Origin: Myxococcus stipitatus
GTDB taxonomy: Bacteria; Myxococcota; Myxococcia; Myxococcales; Myxococcaceae
Assembly (NCBI RefSeq): GCF_037414475.1
Contig: NZ_CP147913.1
Location: 7,893,501-7,957,500, forward strand
DNA length: 64,000 bases
Direction: 5' to 3'
Part shown: in pieces, positions 33,368-42,494 of the stretch
Numbering within the stretch: the first letter of the stretch is position 1
How the letters are laid out: each line of letters starts with the position of its first letter
Notes under the pieces: generated by a model
What the model saw: the letters and a program-made list of their open reading frames with translations, nothing else
Database searches by the model: none
Told to the model about the DNA's origin: nothing
Program-made: the position numbers and the translations under genes

Positions 33368-35958
33368 GGATTCACCACCTTGGGTGTTGAGACGAGATGA
33401 ACGGCGGAGGACCGTGCAATAGAGGAGCCCGTCTGCTGGGGTGCGGTGCGGATGCTCTCCGGCGCGAGGTAGACCCAGGTCTGGACTCCGGCAATCCGCC
33501 GCTGGGCGCGTTGGAACCCGATGCGTCGCAGGGCCCGGCCCACGTCGATTCGGACTGCTCGCGGAATCTGACCGGGCGTTGTGAGAAGGAGTGCGTCCCG
33601 TGCAACCTGTTCCGTGGTTAGCTCCGTGCGCTTCTCCGGAGGCAGGGTCATAAGCCATTGCAGAATCGAGTCATCCGGCCCGCCGTTGGACTCGCTCCGT
33701 TCCTGGGCCTGTAGCTCCGCGCGCTCGGACTCCTCTTCGTCCAGCCACCATTTCTCGCCCGCGTTGAACCGCACCACGGCTTCGGCCCACAACTGGTCCC
33801 GAACCTCTCGCAAACCGTCGATGTTGATGCGCGTACACCGCACGGGCCACCAGCGGCGGTAGCCGCTCGGGTCGGCGCGCAGGTACTCGGCGGAATTCGT
33901 GGTGCCCACGAGGACGCAACGGCGCGGCGTCTTCACTGTGACGCGTCCATAGGGAGGGCGGTAGGTGTCCTCGCTGCGCGAGACGTAGGCTTTCAGCTCC
34001 TCGGCGTCGGAGCCTCGAAGCGTCGTCACCTCGGCCATCTCGATTTGCCAGTGGCGACTCGCGAGTGCGGCGCTGTCCTTGTCCCGGACGTTGATGGGGG
34101 CGTCGCAGAACCACTCCCCCGCGAGGACGCGGAAGGCCGAGGATTTCCGAAGTCCTTGGGGACCTTCGAGGATGAGCACCGTGTCCACCTTGCACCCGGG
34201 CCGGAGTGCGCGGGCTACGGCGCTGATGAGCCACTTGCCGCTGATGGTGCGCAGGTGCTCGGTGTCGCCCTGGGCCCCGAAGTAGTGCTCCAGCATGGTG
34301 TCCGCGCGAGGAACACCGTCCCAGACGAGCCCCTCCAGGTAATCGCGCAGCGGGTCATAGGTGTTCTTCATCGCGACCTGGCGCAGCACCTCGCGGACGT
34401 GCGCCGCGCGAGGGAACAGGCCCAGGCGCCCGTACTCACTTCGCTGGAACCAGAAGGCGATGTCCCCATCCATGCCCTCGACGGGAGTCCCCTCGGGCAG
34501 TGGACCTCCGGAATACTCCAAGTCCTTCGTGACGGCGTTGAAGCGGATGGTGCCGCGCCACTCCGGGGACCGCGTCAGCACGGTGTGAAGGTTCGCCTCG
34601 CAGTTCTTCAGGCGCGTGCCGGTGGGCGTTTCCGTCGTGATGAGTTCCTTTCGCCACGCGTCCGAGTCCTCCTCGCTCACGTCTTCTGCCGGAGCTGCCG
34701 CGGGCTTCTTCGTGCCGAGGGAAGACCACAGGGCTTCGTTGTCGGAGACGCTCTTCACGTTCTGCTTCTGGCGACGCTCCCGGTGGCGGCGCAGCTTGAG
34801 TGTGGCCTGTTCGCACAGGTGCTCGGTGCCCTCGTCCCAATCCGTCGCGGCGAAGCAGGCGCGGAACAGCTCGATGACGATTTCCTCCGGCGTCTCCAGC
34901 GGCAGGGCGAAGGCGGCGGACGACATGAGCTTGTTCAACGTGTTGTCCTGCATCCCCTGTTCGGCCAGCGGCTCACCGGCCAACGCGCGCCGAATTATTT
35001 CCGCGTGCTCGGGCTGGCGGACGCGGCGCAGCTTGGCGCGCAGCTCGAAGACGTCCGTGGGGCCATTGAGGTCCGCCGCTCCGGGGCGGGACGGGACAGG
35101 TCGAGGGGCTGGAGCTGCCGTCACCAGGAGGGCGTCCACGTCGAGGGGGCGGCCCTCGGTGGAATTGGCGATGAATTCATGCTCGCCCGAATTATTTGGC
35201 AGCAAATACATCCGCGAGAGATTTTTTGTATTCGGGTCCGCTGGCAGTGCGAGCAATTTTTCCGCCGCTTCCCGCACCTCTTTCCATTCATCGGGGAGGA
35301 CGGGACGGCTCAAACGGACGACGACTCGCAGACTCGCATGGCCGGGCCGGTGTCCGTGCGTCGTGTGAAAAATGGCCGCGTACCCCTCCAGGCCAGAGGA
35401 GGCCGCTGCAATCTGCTCGCTGGACACCCCGTCCAAATCGAAGACGGCCACCGTCACGGCGCAGACGTTGTCGTCGTTCCTCTGAGGGCCCATGTCCACG
35501 GGCGCCCAGCACCGCTGCGCCTTCTTCGCCGGGCACTTGTGGCCGATGCACGGGGCGCAGGACGTCGTCACATGCGTGGTGAGCAGCTCAACCAGCTCAT
35601 CCCAGGTGACGTCGTGGGGCTTGGCCACTTTGTCCCAGACGTTGTCAAAGAAGGCCACCCGCACTCGGCCATCCCCCGCCGCGGATGGCGTCTCACCGGC
35701 TGGAGTGCGAAGCGCGTAGACGCGAGGCGGAGCCCCTCGGCGGCCCGCGACACGCCGCACGTCAACGGACAGCTCCCCCGACTGGGCAAGCCACTCGACG
35801 ACAGGCCGCGCCTGCTTCTCATCCGCTCCCAATGCAAAGGCGACTTCGCCAATCGTGAGGGCTTCGCTCGGACGTGAGGTGAAGAGGGTTCGTACCTGGG
35901 CAGCGAGGGGCGTTGCCGAGGGGGATGGAGGGCGCGAGGGCGAGAGAGAAGGGGCCAC
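33364..35958 (-). CDS. Primase-polymerase / VirE-type helicase fusion
   Basis: The protein has 864 residues. It begins with a winged-helix-like segment (20-90) and a Cys cluster CAPCIGHKC ... C (134-150). An archaeo-eukaryotic primase-like core follows, with VFDLDG (173-177) and the His-containing strand HTTHGHRPGHASLRV (198-212). The C-terminal part is a VirE (VapE) D5-like AAA+ helicase: Walker A LILEGPQGLRKSS (596-607, with Arg where Gly is usual), Walker B WQIEMAE, sensor VGTTNSAEYLR and arginine finger GYRRWWP. It would prime and unwind the phage origin. The GTG at 35958 was chosen because it lies 10 bases after phage motif site 4; the upstream extension encodes that motif. It is first in the leftward replication operon. 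Confidence 0.88.
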   Translation of the reverse strand: MAPSLSPSRPPSPSATPLAAQVRTLFTSRPSEALTIGEVAFALGADEKQARPVVEWLAQSGELSVDVRRVAGRRGAPPRVYALRTPAGETPSAAGDGRVRVAFFDNVWDKVAKPHDVTWDELVELLTTHVTTSCAPCIGHKCPAKKAQRCWAPVDMGPQRNDDNVCAVTVAVFDLDGVSSEQIAAASSGLEGYAAIFHTTHGHRPGHASLRVVVRLSRPVLPDEWKEVREAAEKLLALPADPNTKNLSRMYLLPNNSGEHEFIANSTEGRPLDVDALLVTAAPAPRPVPSRPGAADLNGPTDVFELRAKLRRVRQPEHAEIIRRALAGEPLAEQGMQDNTLNKLMSSAAFALPLETPEEIVIELFRACFAATDWDEGTEHLCEQATLKLRRHRERRQKQNVKSVSDNEALWSSLGTKKPAAAPAEDVSEEDSDAWRKELITTETPTGTRLKNCEANLHTVLTRSPEWRGTIRFNAVTKDLEYSGGPLPEGTPVEGMDGDIAFWFQRSEYGRLGLFPRAAHVREVLRQVAMKNTYDPLRDYLEGLVWDGVPRADTMLEHYFGAQGDTEHLRTISGKWLISAVARALRPGCKVDTVLILEGPQGLRKSSAFRVLAGEWFCDAPINVRDKDSAALASRHWQIEMAEVTTLRGSDAEELKAYVSRSEDTYRPPYGRVTVKTPRRCVLVGTTNSAEYLRADPSGYRRWWPVRCTRINIDGLREVRDQLWAEAVVRFNAGEKWWLDEEESERAELQAQERSESNGGPDDSILQWLMTLPPEKRTELTTEQVARDALLLTTPGQIPRAVRIDVGRALRRIGFQRAQRRIAGVQTWVYLAPESIRTAPQQTGSSIARSSAVHLVSTPKVVNP

Positions 35959-35968
35959 ACCATGCCTT

Positions 35969-35991
35969 ATGGGGACACGTTCTGCGGCTGG
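35969..35991 (-). promoter_or_regulatory. Phage 23-bp motif, site 4
   Basis: Reads CCAGCCGCAG then AACGTGTCCCCAT on the minus strand, 10 bases before the primase GTG. Confidence 0.75.
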
Positions 35992-36237
35992 CTCACGCGG
36001 GGATTTTCCGAGCCATTTTTGAGGCCACGTTCCCCCTTGCTGCACCCGGCACCATGTCCCCGGGAGGGGGCGAGACTTTCCTCTTCTCGCTTAGCTCGTG
36101 TGTGCTCTTATTTTACCTCCTGCTACTTCATCTCTCTTTCTTGAATAGAGTCTTGAAGGAAGAGTGACATAGGGAGAGGGATTAATTCCTGCTGGCCGAG
36201 GAGGGGGCGCGGCCCACTTTTCGGCGCTGGGCGTGCG
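35992..36237. other. Divergent early control region
   Basis: This gene-free segment lies between outward-facing motif copies (sites 4 and 5). It contains the most AT-rich stretch of the phage core (about 36100-36190, T- and A-rich runs). It is the natural place for early promoters and perhaps the replication origin. I see no clear iterons. Confidence 0.5.
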
Positions 36238-36260
36238 CCACTCGCGGAAAGTGTCCCCAT
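36238..36260 (+). promoter_or_regulatory. Phage 23-bp motif, site 5
   Basis: Reads CCACTCGCGG then AAAGTGTCCCCAT, 10 bases before the ATG at 36271. Confidence 0.75.
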
Positions 36261-36270
36261 CAGTAAGAGC

Positions 36271-36690
36271 ATGGGCCTTGTGTGCTCCAGCTCGGTTGAG
36301 ACTCCGTGTCGGCGGCAGGTGCCCCGTGTGTCGCCCGTGGCCTCTTCTCGGCCCCAGGGGCCGTGCCGCTCCTCCACGCGTCGGGGGAGGGCCACGCAAA
36401 AAAGTGATGTCCCCGATTTTGGGCCCGGAGCCTTTGTCCTCACCGGCATGGGTGAGACTTCTTGTCAGTTTCAGTTGCTACATCTCGTCACGCGAGACCG
36501 CCTCGAAGCCGAGGGCGAGATGCCGCGTATGCAGGCGCTCGCCTTGGTATCGCTCGCGGCGCGGCTCTCTGTTCTCTGCGTGAAATGGCAGACACTTTGC
36601 TTGGTGATGCTGTTGCCCTCCGGTTCGGTGTTTCGTGCGTGTTTCACGGTGAGTCAATGCAGAGGGGGAAGTGATGCAGTGCGGTTGTGA
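36271..36690 (+). CDS. Possible small protein before the sigma factor gene
   Basis: The 139-residue frame starts exactly 10 bases after motif site 5, the same spacing as at three other genes, and ends 17 bases inside the sigma gene. The predicted protein is Arg/Ser/Cys-rich and shows no family character. Either it is a fast-evolving early protein or the segment is a long leader for the sigma gene. Confidence 0.35.
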   Translation: MGLVCSSSVETPCRRQVPRVSPVASSRPQGPCRSSTRRGRATQKSDVPDFGPGAFVLTGMGETSCQFQLLHLVTRDRLEAEGEMPRMQALALVSLAARLSVLCVKWQTLCLVMLLPSGSVFRACFTVSQCRGGSDAVRL

Positions 36691-37429
36691 GCCGGTGGTG
36701 CAAGGCAGCGGAGTGTCTGGGCGTGGTGTCACCCGCGAGTCTCGGGAGTGGATTGACACGCTGGTCCTGGCGATTCGTGCATGCCGAATCGAGGGCGATG
36801 CCAAGTCCGAGCGCGAGCTGTCGGCCCAGTTGATGGACATGCTGATGCCCCAGTTGCGCAGGCTCGCGGGTGAGTTCGAGAAGTCGCGCGGTTCTCTGTC
36901 GCGAGAAGACCTCGTCCAAGTCGCGGCGATGGAGGCCATCAAGGCCGTTGAGACGTATCAGCGCGCGAAACGCGGGGAGCAGAGCTTCAGGATGTGGGTG
37001 AAGTGGCGGGCCCGGCGCGCCATCATGGACCAAATCAGGCATCACCGAGCGGACGTGTGTCTGCCGGACCGGGCCCAGCGTGGCAAGGGGAAGTGCCAGC
37101 GGTCCGTGGACCTCATCAGCCGCGATGAGCCCTCGCAGGCACTCGGCTGGTCCGCGACTCGGAAGCATGACGACGCTCGGGCGCAAGAGGCGGATGGGCT
37201 GGAGGCCCTCCTCATCGCGCATGAGCGATGCGTGCTGGTGCAACGCGCGCTGGCGGAGTTGGAGCCCCAGTTGGCGGAGCTGCTCTCGTGCCTGTACGGC
37301 ATTGGCAGGCCGCAAGAAGGCACACGCGCTGTGGCCATCCGGTGGCGCATGCCGCGGCATCGCGTCGAGGAGCTGCTGGCACAGGCCCACGACGAGCTGC
37401 GGGAGCTGTTGCGCGCGAGGCTGGGCTGA
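36674..37429 (+). CDS. Phage sigma-70-like transcription factor
   Basis: The protein has 251 residues. The region 2 pattern is clear: LMPQLRRLAGEFEKSRG, LSREDLVQVAAMEAIKAVETYQ, FRMWVKWRARRAIMDQIRHHRADV, covering core-binding and -10 recognition helices. Region 4 at the C-terminus (ALAELEPQLAELLSCLYGIG ... RMPRHRVEELLAQAHDELRELL) is a sigma-4-like helix-turn-helix. It probably redirects host RNA polymerase to phage promoters and is a candidate reader of the 23-bp motif. The ATG at 36674 has GAGGGGG five bases upstream. The next gene overlaps by one base. Confidence 0.75.
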   Translation: MQCGCEPVVQGSGVSGRGVTRESREWIDTLVLAIRACRIEGDAKSERELSAQLMDMLMPQLRRLAGEFEKSRGSLSREDLVQVAAMEAIKAVETYQRAKRGEQSFRMWVKWRARRAIMDQIRHHRADVCLPDRAQRGKGKCQRSVDLISRDEPSQALGWSATRKHDDARAQEADGLEALLIAHERCVLVQRALAELEPQLAELLSCLYGIGRPQEGTRAVAIRWRMPRHRVEELLAQAHDELRELLRARLG

Positions 37430-37737
37430 TGCCGGTGCTCGTCTCCAGACAGGGCGGGCCATGCGCGGCATGTGGCGCGCCCATCTTGGAGGGCGAGCGC
37501 ATCGTCTACACACTGGAGACGGGAGCGCGTCACCTCGCGTGTGAGGACAAGTCACCGGAGCTGCGCCGCAACAGGTTCGCGGCCCGGTGCGCCCTCTGCG
37601 GCTTCCTGGTGCGTAAGGGGCGCGGGAGGCTGGACGTGACGGAAACGTGCGAGGGCGGGGCCTTCTCGCGCGTCTGGCGGGTGTCCTGCTCGGATGTCGC
37701 GGCCTGCAACGAGCGGCTCGACCGGGTGGCTCGGTGA
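37429..37737 (+). CDS. Small zinc-finger-like protein
   Basis: The 102-residue protein has CAACG ... HLAC and CALCG ... C patterns that could hold two zinc ions. Its ATG overlaps the sigma stop codon (TGATG), so it is co-translated and may modulate the sigma factor or transcription. Its function is otherwise unknown. Confidence 0.6.
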   Translation: MPVLVSRQGGPCAACGAPILEGERIVYTLETGARHLACEDKSPELRRNRFAARCALCGFLVRKGRGRLDVTETCEGGAFSRVWRVSCSDVAACNERLDRVAR

Positions 37738-37922
37738 GATCTTGTCCTACATCCCAAAACCTGTGGCTGGACTTAGCGAGCCCCCCGGGTCCGGATTTTG
37801 GGCGTGGGCCCAATTCCTGTCTTGCTCGGCGGCCCCCCACGTTCAAAAAACTTTGAGAAAAACCAGGGGCCCCCTCTCAGGTTTCCTTCATGCCGCCCAC
37901 AGGATTCTGAAGGTGCGGCGGA

Positions 37923-37945
37923 CCAGTCGCGGAACGCGTCCCCAT
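37923..37945 (+). promoter_or_regulatory. Phage 23-bp motif, site 6
   Basis: Reads CCAGTCGCGG then AACGCGTCCCCAT, 12 bases before the small terminase ATG. Confidence 0.75.
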
Positions 37946-37957
37946 TGAAGGGGATGT

Positions 37958-38428
37958 ATGGCTCGTCCAACGAAGCTCACCCCTGAGCGTCAGTCCGAAA
38001 TCTGCGCGCATCTGGAACGCGGCTTGTTCCGCCGTGCGGCGGCTGGTCTCACTGGCATTGAGGAGCACACTCTCTCCCAGTGGTATCACCGAGGCGCGGG
38101 AGAGGAGCGCGGCCTGTATCGCGACTTCTACCTGGCGGTGAACGCGGCCGAGGCGAAGTTCATGGCTGGGGCTACGGACATGCTCCAGTCCGCCGCTTCG
38201 CACAATCCCAAGCACGTCCAGTGGCTCCTCTCTCGTCGCTTCCCTGACCTCTACGGGAGAAGGGACAACGTCGAGGCCCAGGCCCCCGAGGACAAGGCCG
38301 CCGATGAGCAAGCCCTGCGCGAGCTGCTGATGGAGCGCCTTGGCCGCTTCCTGCCGGACGAGCCCGAGCCCGAGGCGAGCGCGGCCAGCACCATGAGCAC
38401 GGAACAGGAGGACGGTCATGGCTCGTGA
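37958..38428 (+). CDS. Terminase small subunit
   Basis: The 156-residue protein has an N-terminal helix-turn-helix (ICAHLERGLFRRAAAGLTGIEEHTLSQWYHRG), then LYRDFYLAVNAAEAKF and NPKHVQWLLSRRFPDLYGRRD, as in many phage small terminase proteins. The C-terminus is acidic. It recognises the packaging site and feeds DNA to the large subunit, whose gene overlaps by 11 bases. Confidence 0.82.
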   Translation: MARPTKLTPERQSEICAHLERGLFRRAAAGLTGIEEHTLSQWYHRGAGEERGLYRDFYLAVNAAEAKFMAGATDMLQSAASHNPKHVQWLLSRRFPDLYGRRDNVEAQAPEDKAADEQALRELLMERLGRFLPDEPEPEASAASTMSTEQEDGHGS

Positions 38429-39833
38429 CACGCGATGCTCGCGTTTCTCGGTGCTGGTGGACCAGCTCTCCCCGGATGAGTCCCCGGCCAGCTTCCTGGT
38501 GAAACAGGCTCGCACTCGCCAGGGACTCGCGCGTCTCTTCGGGCGGCTGACCCATCCCGAGGTGGAGACGCTCGTTCACGACCTGGACTTCTGGGCGCGT
38601 CGCGAACAGATGCCGCCAGCCTCGTTCGCCACGTGTTTCATCATGGCGGGCCGGGGTTTCGGCAAGACCTGGTCGGGCGCTCGGTGGGTGATTCAGAAGG
38701 CCCGCGAGGCGAAGACGATTGGCGCGCTCATCGGCCCCACTGCGGCGGACGTGCGAGACACCATGATTCGCGGCTCCAGCGGCATCCTTGCCCTGTCGCC
38801 CCCGTGGTTCATGCCGGTGTACGAGCCCAGCAAGCGGCGCGTCACGTGGCCCAACGGCGTCTACGCCATCTGCTACTCGGCGGATAAGCCGGACCGGTTG
38901 CGCGGGCCTAACTGCGGCTGGGCCTGGGGTGATGAGCCCGCGTCCTGGAAGCATGAAATGGCGGCGCTGGACCAGCTCCCGATGGTGCTGCGCATTGGCT
39001 CCGCTGCGAACCCGCCCCAGCTCCTCCTGACGGGGACACCTCGCCCGTTGCGGAAGCTGGAGGAGCTGCTCTTCTCCGACGCGGAAGCGAAGACCCTCCG
39101 GCCCGGGGTGGTGCTGCGCACGGGCTCGTCACTGGCCAACCGCGCCAACCTGGCGCCCAGTGCCGTGGCCACCATGCGCGCGCTGATGAACACGCGCTGG
39201 GGGCAACAGGAGGTGCTCGGCAAGCTGCTGATGGATGTGCCAGGCGCCATCTTTGGCTCGGCGCGGTGGGGGCGCGTGGATGCGGATGCCCATGAGTACG
39301 CGCGAGCGCTGGACCGGCGGATTGTGTCAGTGGACCCCGCGCCCACCAGTGAGACGGGCTCGGACGAGACGGGCATCGTCGTCCAGGGAGTGAGAAGCAG
39401 TCCGCTCCTTGGGACGGATGGCTCGCCGCTGAAACGTGTCTCGGTGCTCAAGGACGCGAGCCTCCGGGGCTCGCCACGCGAGTGGGCTGCCGCCGCAATC
39501 CGTGAGTACCTCGCCTTCGAGTGTGACGCCCTGGTGGCCGAGGTGAATTCGGGCGGGGAGATGGTGGAGACGACGATTCAGACGGTGGCCGCGGAGATGG
39601 GCGTCCACGTCAACGTGAAGCCGGTGCGTGCCCGCGAGGCCAAGAGCAAACGTGCCGAGCCAGTGAGCGCGTTGGCCGAGACGGGGCGCATCGAGTTTGT
39701 GGGCACCTTCCCCAAGCTCGAGCTCCAGCTCTCGAAGTTCAGCGGCGTGAACGGCCGCCGCGATGACCGCGTGGATGCCCTGCTGTGGGGCGTCCACGAG
39801 TTGGTGTTCGCGGATTCCTTCTTCTGTCTGTGA
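38418..39833 (+). CDS. Terminase large subunit
   Basis: The 471-residue protein has an ATPase domain with Walker A MAGRGFGKTWSG (78-86) and Walker B GWAWGDEP (Asp172, Glu173), the coupling motif LLTGTPR, and an RNase H-like nuclease domain with VSVDPAP, LVAEVNSGG and DDRVDALLW acidic residues. It is the packaging motor that cuts concatemers and pumps DNA into the prohead through the portal. Confidence 0.95.
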   Translation: MARDTRCSRFSVLVDQLSPDESPASFLVKQARTRQGLARLFGRLTHPEVETLVHDLDFWARREQMPPASFATCFIMAGRGFGKTWSGARWVIQKAREAKTIGALIGPTAADVRDTMIRGSSGILALSPPWFMPVYEPSKRRVTWPNGVYAICYSADKPDRLRGPNCGWAWGDEPASWKHEMAALDQLPMVLRIGSAANPPQLLLTGTPRPLRKLEELLFSDAEAKTLRPGVVLRTGSSLANRANLAPSAVATMRALMNTRWGQQEVLGKLLMDVPGAIFGSARWGRVDADAHEYARALDRRIVSVDPAPTSETGSDETGIVVQGVRSSPLLGTDGSPLKRVSVLKDASLRGSPREWAAAAIREYLAFECDALVAEVNSGGEMVETTIQTVAAEMGVHVNVKPVRAREAKSKRAEPVSALAETGRIEFVGTFPKLELQLSKFSGVNGRRDDRVDALLWGVHELVFADSFFCL

Positions 39834-39841
39834 GGGTGGCG

Positions 39842-41167
39842 ATGGGTTTCTGGGACCGGATGAAGGCAGCGGTGAGTCGCGAGCCTCGCAAGGGGACAGG
39901 GCTGGAGCTGGCGCGCTGGCAACAGGCGCCGCCGCGCCGGGGAACCGCGCAGCTCCTCGCCGCGTACCGCGAGATGCCGTGGTTGCGCGCTTGTGTTGAT
40001 GTCGTGGCCGACTCGGTGGCGGGCGTTCAATGGCGCGTCTATCGCCGTGTGCAGAGGGATGGGCAGCCTGTGAAGGACTACGCGCTCCGAAGTGCGACGC
40101 GCGAGGTCCGTGCCGGGCGGTTGAAGGCGATGCTGGAGGCGGGCGAGGCGCAAGAGGTTCCGGACCATCCTGTCCTCAAGCTGCTCTCGGACCCGAACGA
40201 CCATCTCACCGGGCGCAGTGTGACGAAGCTCGTTCAGGTGTCCCTGGACCTGGTGGGCGAGGCGTTCCTGGTGCTGGAGCGCGTGGGCGGCGTGCCGGTG
40301 GGTTTCTGGCCGGTGCCTCCGAGCACCGTCACGAGGTTGCCCGCGCTGGACGTGCCCCGAGAGCAGCGCACGTACACCGTGACGGTGGGTAAGTTGTCGC
40401 GAGACATCCCGGCCAGCGACGTGTTGCACCTGCGCAACCTGGACCCCGAGGACCCGCTGGGACGCGGCATCGGCCCCGCCTATGCGTTGGGGGATGAGCT
40501 GGACACGGACGAGTACGTGGCTCGGTTCCTCAAGACGTCCTTCTGGAACAACATGCTGCCGCCCGCCATCGCCTCAATTGAGGGCCTGTCCGATGCGAAT
40601 AGCGCGGGCGCGCGTACCTTCAAGGAATCACTGGCCCGAGAGCACCAGGGGCCGGACAAGGCGGGGAAGCTCCTCATCACCAGCGGGAAGGTGACGTTTG
40701 CTCGCCTGGACACGAGCTTCAAGGACATGCAGTTGGTGGAGCTGCGCCGCTTCCTCATGGACTTCGTCCGCATGACGTTCAGGGTGCCCCCTGAAATCGT
40801 CGGAGACATCTCCAGCTCGAACAAGGCCACTGCCTTCGCGGCGAGGGAAAACCTTGCCGAGCAGGCGACCTTGCCGCGCATGGAGTTTCTCCGCACCGAG
40901 TACCAGATGCGGCTGATGACGCTGCTGGGCGATGAGGGGGCAATCCTCGATTACGACAGCCCCGTGCCCGCTGACCGTGAGCACCAGCTCCGCGTCATGG
41001 GGGCCATGCCGGAGGCATTTAGCTATGATGAGTGGCGAGAGTTGGCGGGTCTTCGTCCAGACCCGAACCGGCAGGGGTATCCGTTGCCTTTGCCGGGACA
41101 ATCAGTGGGTGAACAATCGCCTACAGAGATAGGTGGCGATTCCGCTGAGTCGAGTTCATGGGGATAG
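39842..41167 (+). CDS. HK97-type portal protein
   Basis: The protein has 441 residues beginning MGFWDRMKAAVSREPRKG. The family pattern is VDVVADSVAGVQWRVYRR, then DPNDHLTG, HLRNLDPEDPLGRGIGPAYA, the long helical stem, and VPPEIVGDISSSNKATAFAARE near the C-terminus. It forms the dodecameric DNA gate and binds terminase. GAGGGTGG precedes the ATG at 39842. An upstream in-frame start would overlap the terminase gene. Confidence 0.92.
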   Translation: MGFWDRMKAAVSREPRKGTGLELARWQQAPPRRGTAQLLAAYREMPWLRACVDVVADSVAGVQWRVYRRVQRDGQPVKDYALRSATREVRAGRLKAMLEAGEAQEVPDHPVLKLLSDPNDHLTGRSVTKLVQVSLDLVGEAFLVLERVGGVPVGFWPVPPSTVTRLPALDVPREQRTYTVTVGKLSRDIPASDVLHLRNLDPEDPLGRGIGPAYALGDELDTDEYVARFLKTSFWNNMLPPAIASIEGLSDANSAGARTFKESLAREHQGPDKAGKLLITSGKVTFARLDTSFKDMQLVELRRFLMDFVRMTFRVPPEIVGDISSSNKATAFAARENLAEQATLPRMEFLRTEYQMRLMTLLGDEGAILDYDSPVPADREHQLRVMGAMPEAFSYDEWRELAGLRPDPNRQGYPLPLPGQSVGEQSPTEIGGDSAESSSWG

Positions 41168-41199
41168 GACAACATAGTCTATGTCCCATCCTTTGTTCT

Positions 41200-41625
41200 C
41201 TATGGCTTTCGGGAGAGTGCCCGTATCGCTTCGTCTGCAAGCACTGAGAGCGCACTTTGCCTTGGCACGATTCCTCCGGGCTCTGGCACCCTGTCGGGGT
41301 CGGTCGCCGCCCCCTCAAACATTTTCGAAACGGGGTCAAACTTGAGCGGGATCGGGGTCGAATTATGCCCCTCTCGGCGGAACGCCAGCGTTCCATTGGC
41401 TTCAATTGCAATGAAGGCTTGCTTGAGCGTGCTCAGTCGCAGGTAGATGGCATCGTCATCTGCCCTGCCAATCGGCAGTCCGTACTTGCCTGCAAGGACC
41501 AAGAACTGCTGCAGAAGTTCTCTTGCTGCTTCTTTTCGCGCGCTGGCATGATCGTAGCTTTGCCCGACATAGTCGGCCAAGAGTCGATGTGCGCCGAGGT
41601 CCCAGTACTTCTTGTCTGTAGTCAT
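41200..41625 (-). CDS. Antisense cargo (moron) protein in the head operon
   Basis: The 141-residue soluble protein begins MTTDKKYWDLGAHRLLADYVGQSYDHA. It is opposite in strand to the head genes around it and lower in G+C. AAGGCGG lies before the ATG. Upstream extension of the frame only reads the complement of motif site 7, so the start at 41625 is preferred. It is likely expressed from the lysogen. No family was recognised. Confidence 0.6.
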   Translation of the reverse strand: MTTDKKYWDLGAHRLLADYVGQSYDHASARKEAARELLQQFLVLAGKYGLPIGRADDDAIYLRLSTLKQAFIAIEANGTLAFRREGHNSTPIPLKFDPVSKMFEGAATDPDRVPEPGGIVPRQSALSVLADEAIRALSRKP

Positions 41626-41789
41626 GTTGTCCGCCTTTCTGGTGTGGCCAATGGCCCAACCTAACCGTTCCTTTTTTGCGCGCAAGCGGACCGTCTTGGG
41701 TTCCAGGGGTGAAATCTTGTTGTCGTGCTGGAGTTGCTTGGCGAGCCTGCGATTCGCGGATGGTGTCCGCCTACGTGCTCCTTGATGAA

Positions 41790-41812
41790 CCAGTCGCAGA
41801 AAGTGTCCCCAT
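41790..41812 (+). promoter_or_regulatory. Phage 23-bp motif, site 7
   Basis: Reads CCAGTCGCAG then AAAGTGTCCCCAT, 13 bases before the prohead protease ATG. It restarts the late operon after the antisense cargo gene. Confidence 0.75.
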
Positions 41813-41825
41813 AAGAGAGAGGTGA

Positions 41826-42494
41826 ATGCTTGCACCTCTTTCCAGGGCCCGCCTCTTCACCGTCCAGAAGGACGCTCCTGCCACCGTTGAGGGGGCGCCG
41901 AGGGGTTACACCTTCCGCGCCAATGACGGGGACTTCGACCGCTACAACGACAGGCTGAGCGTCCAGGGCTGGATGCTCGACGCGTTCAACGCCAACCCCG
42001 TCGTCCTATTCAACCACGATGACGGTTCCGGGGGCTTCTTCGGCACGGGACGCAAGGACGTCCTGCCCATCGGGAAGGGTCGCGCCTACGTCCAGGGAGA
42101 TGCCCTCCTGGTGGACATCGAGTTCGACCAGGAAGACGACTTCGCGCGCAAGGTCGAGAGCAAGGTGGCGCGCGGCATCCTGAATGCCGTGTCGGTGCGT
42201 TACCTCATGCACCGCTACCACGAGAACGAGCGCGGCGGCTTCGATTGCGAGCAGCAAGAGCTACTCGAAATCTCCATTGTCACGATTCCAGGCAACCAGC
42301 GCGCGGTGAGGGTGAAGGAGCTGGCCGACGAGCGCGCCGCCTTCATCCAGGACGTGGCCAAGGCGGTGGTGGCCGCCCTCGACGTGCGCGAGCGCGGCAA
42401 GGCCGCTCCGCCCCCTGTCCCCGACGTCAACGCACTGGCCAGGCACACGGCCGAGTCCCTCTTGCAGCACCTCACCTTGGAGACGCACCGATGA
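41826..42494 (+). CDS. HK97-type prohead protease
   Basis: The 222-residue protein has the serine protease pattern of the U35/HK97 family: VVLFNHDD (His), LNAVSVRYLM (nucleophile Ser) and LLEISIVTIPGNQRA. The C-terminal tail is helical and may act as a scaffold (delta-domain-like), since the capsid gene overlaps by four bases. It matures the prohead by cleaving scaffold and capsid N-termini. Confidence 0.9.
   Translation: MLAPLSRARLFTVQKDAPATVEGAPRGYTFRANDGDFDRYNDRLSVQGWMLDAFNANPVVLFNHDDGSGGFFGTGRKDVLPIGKGRAYVQGDALLVDIEFDQEDDFARKVESKVARGILNAVSVRYLMHRYHENERGGFDCEQQELLEISIVTIPGNQRAVRVKELADERAAFIQDVAKAVVAALDVRERGKAAPPPVPDVNALARHTAESLLQHLTLETHR

Noticed and set aside
33368..33658. N-terminal extension of the 88-residue gene
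   Set aside because: It lies within the primase coding region and lacks character; the ATGA overlap at 33364-33367 marks the real start.
34045..35877. 610-codon plus-strand open frame across the primase-helicase
   Set aside because: The minus-strand protein has Walker and primase motifs; the opposite frame has none.
41626..41835. N-terminal extension of the antisense cargo gene at 41200
   Set aside because: It would translate the complement of motif site 7 and run into the protease start; the internal ATG with AAGGCGG is better.
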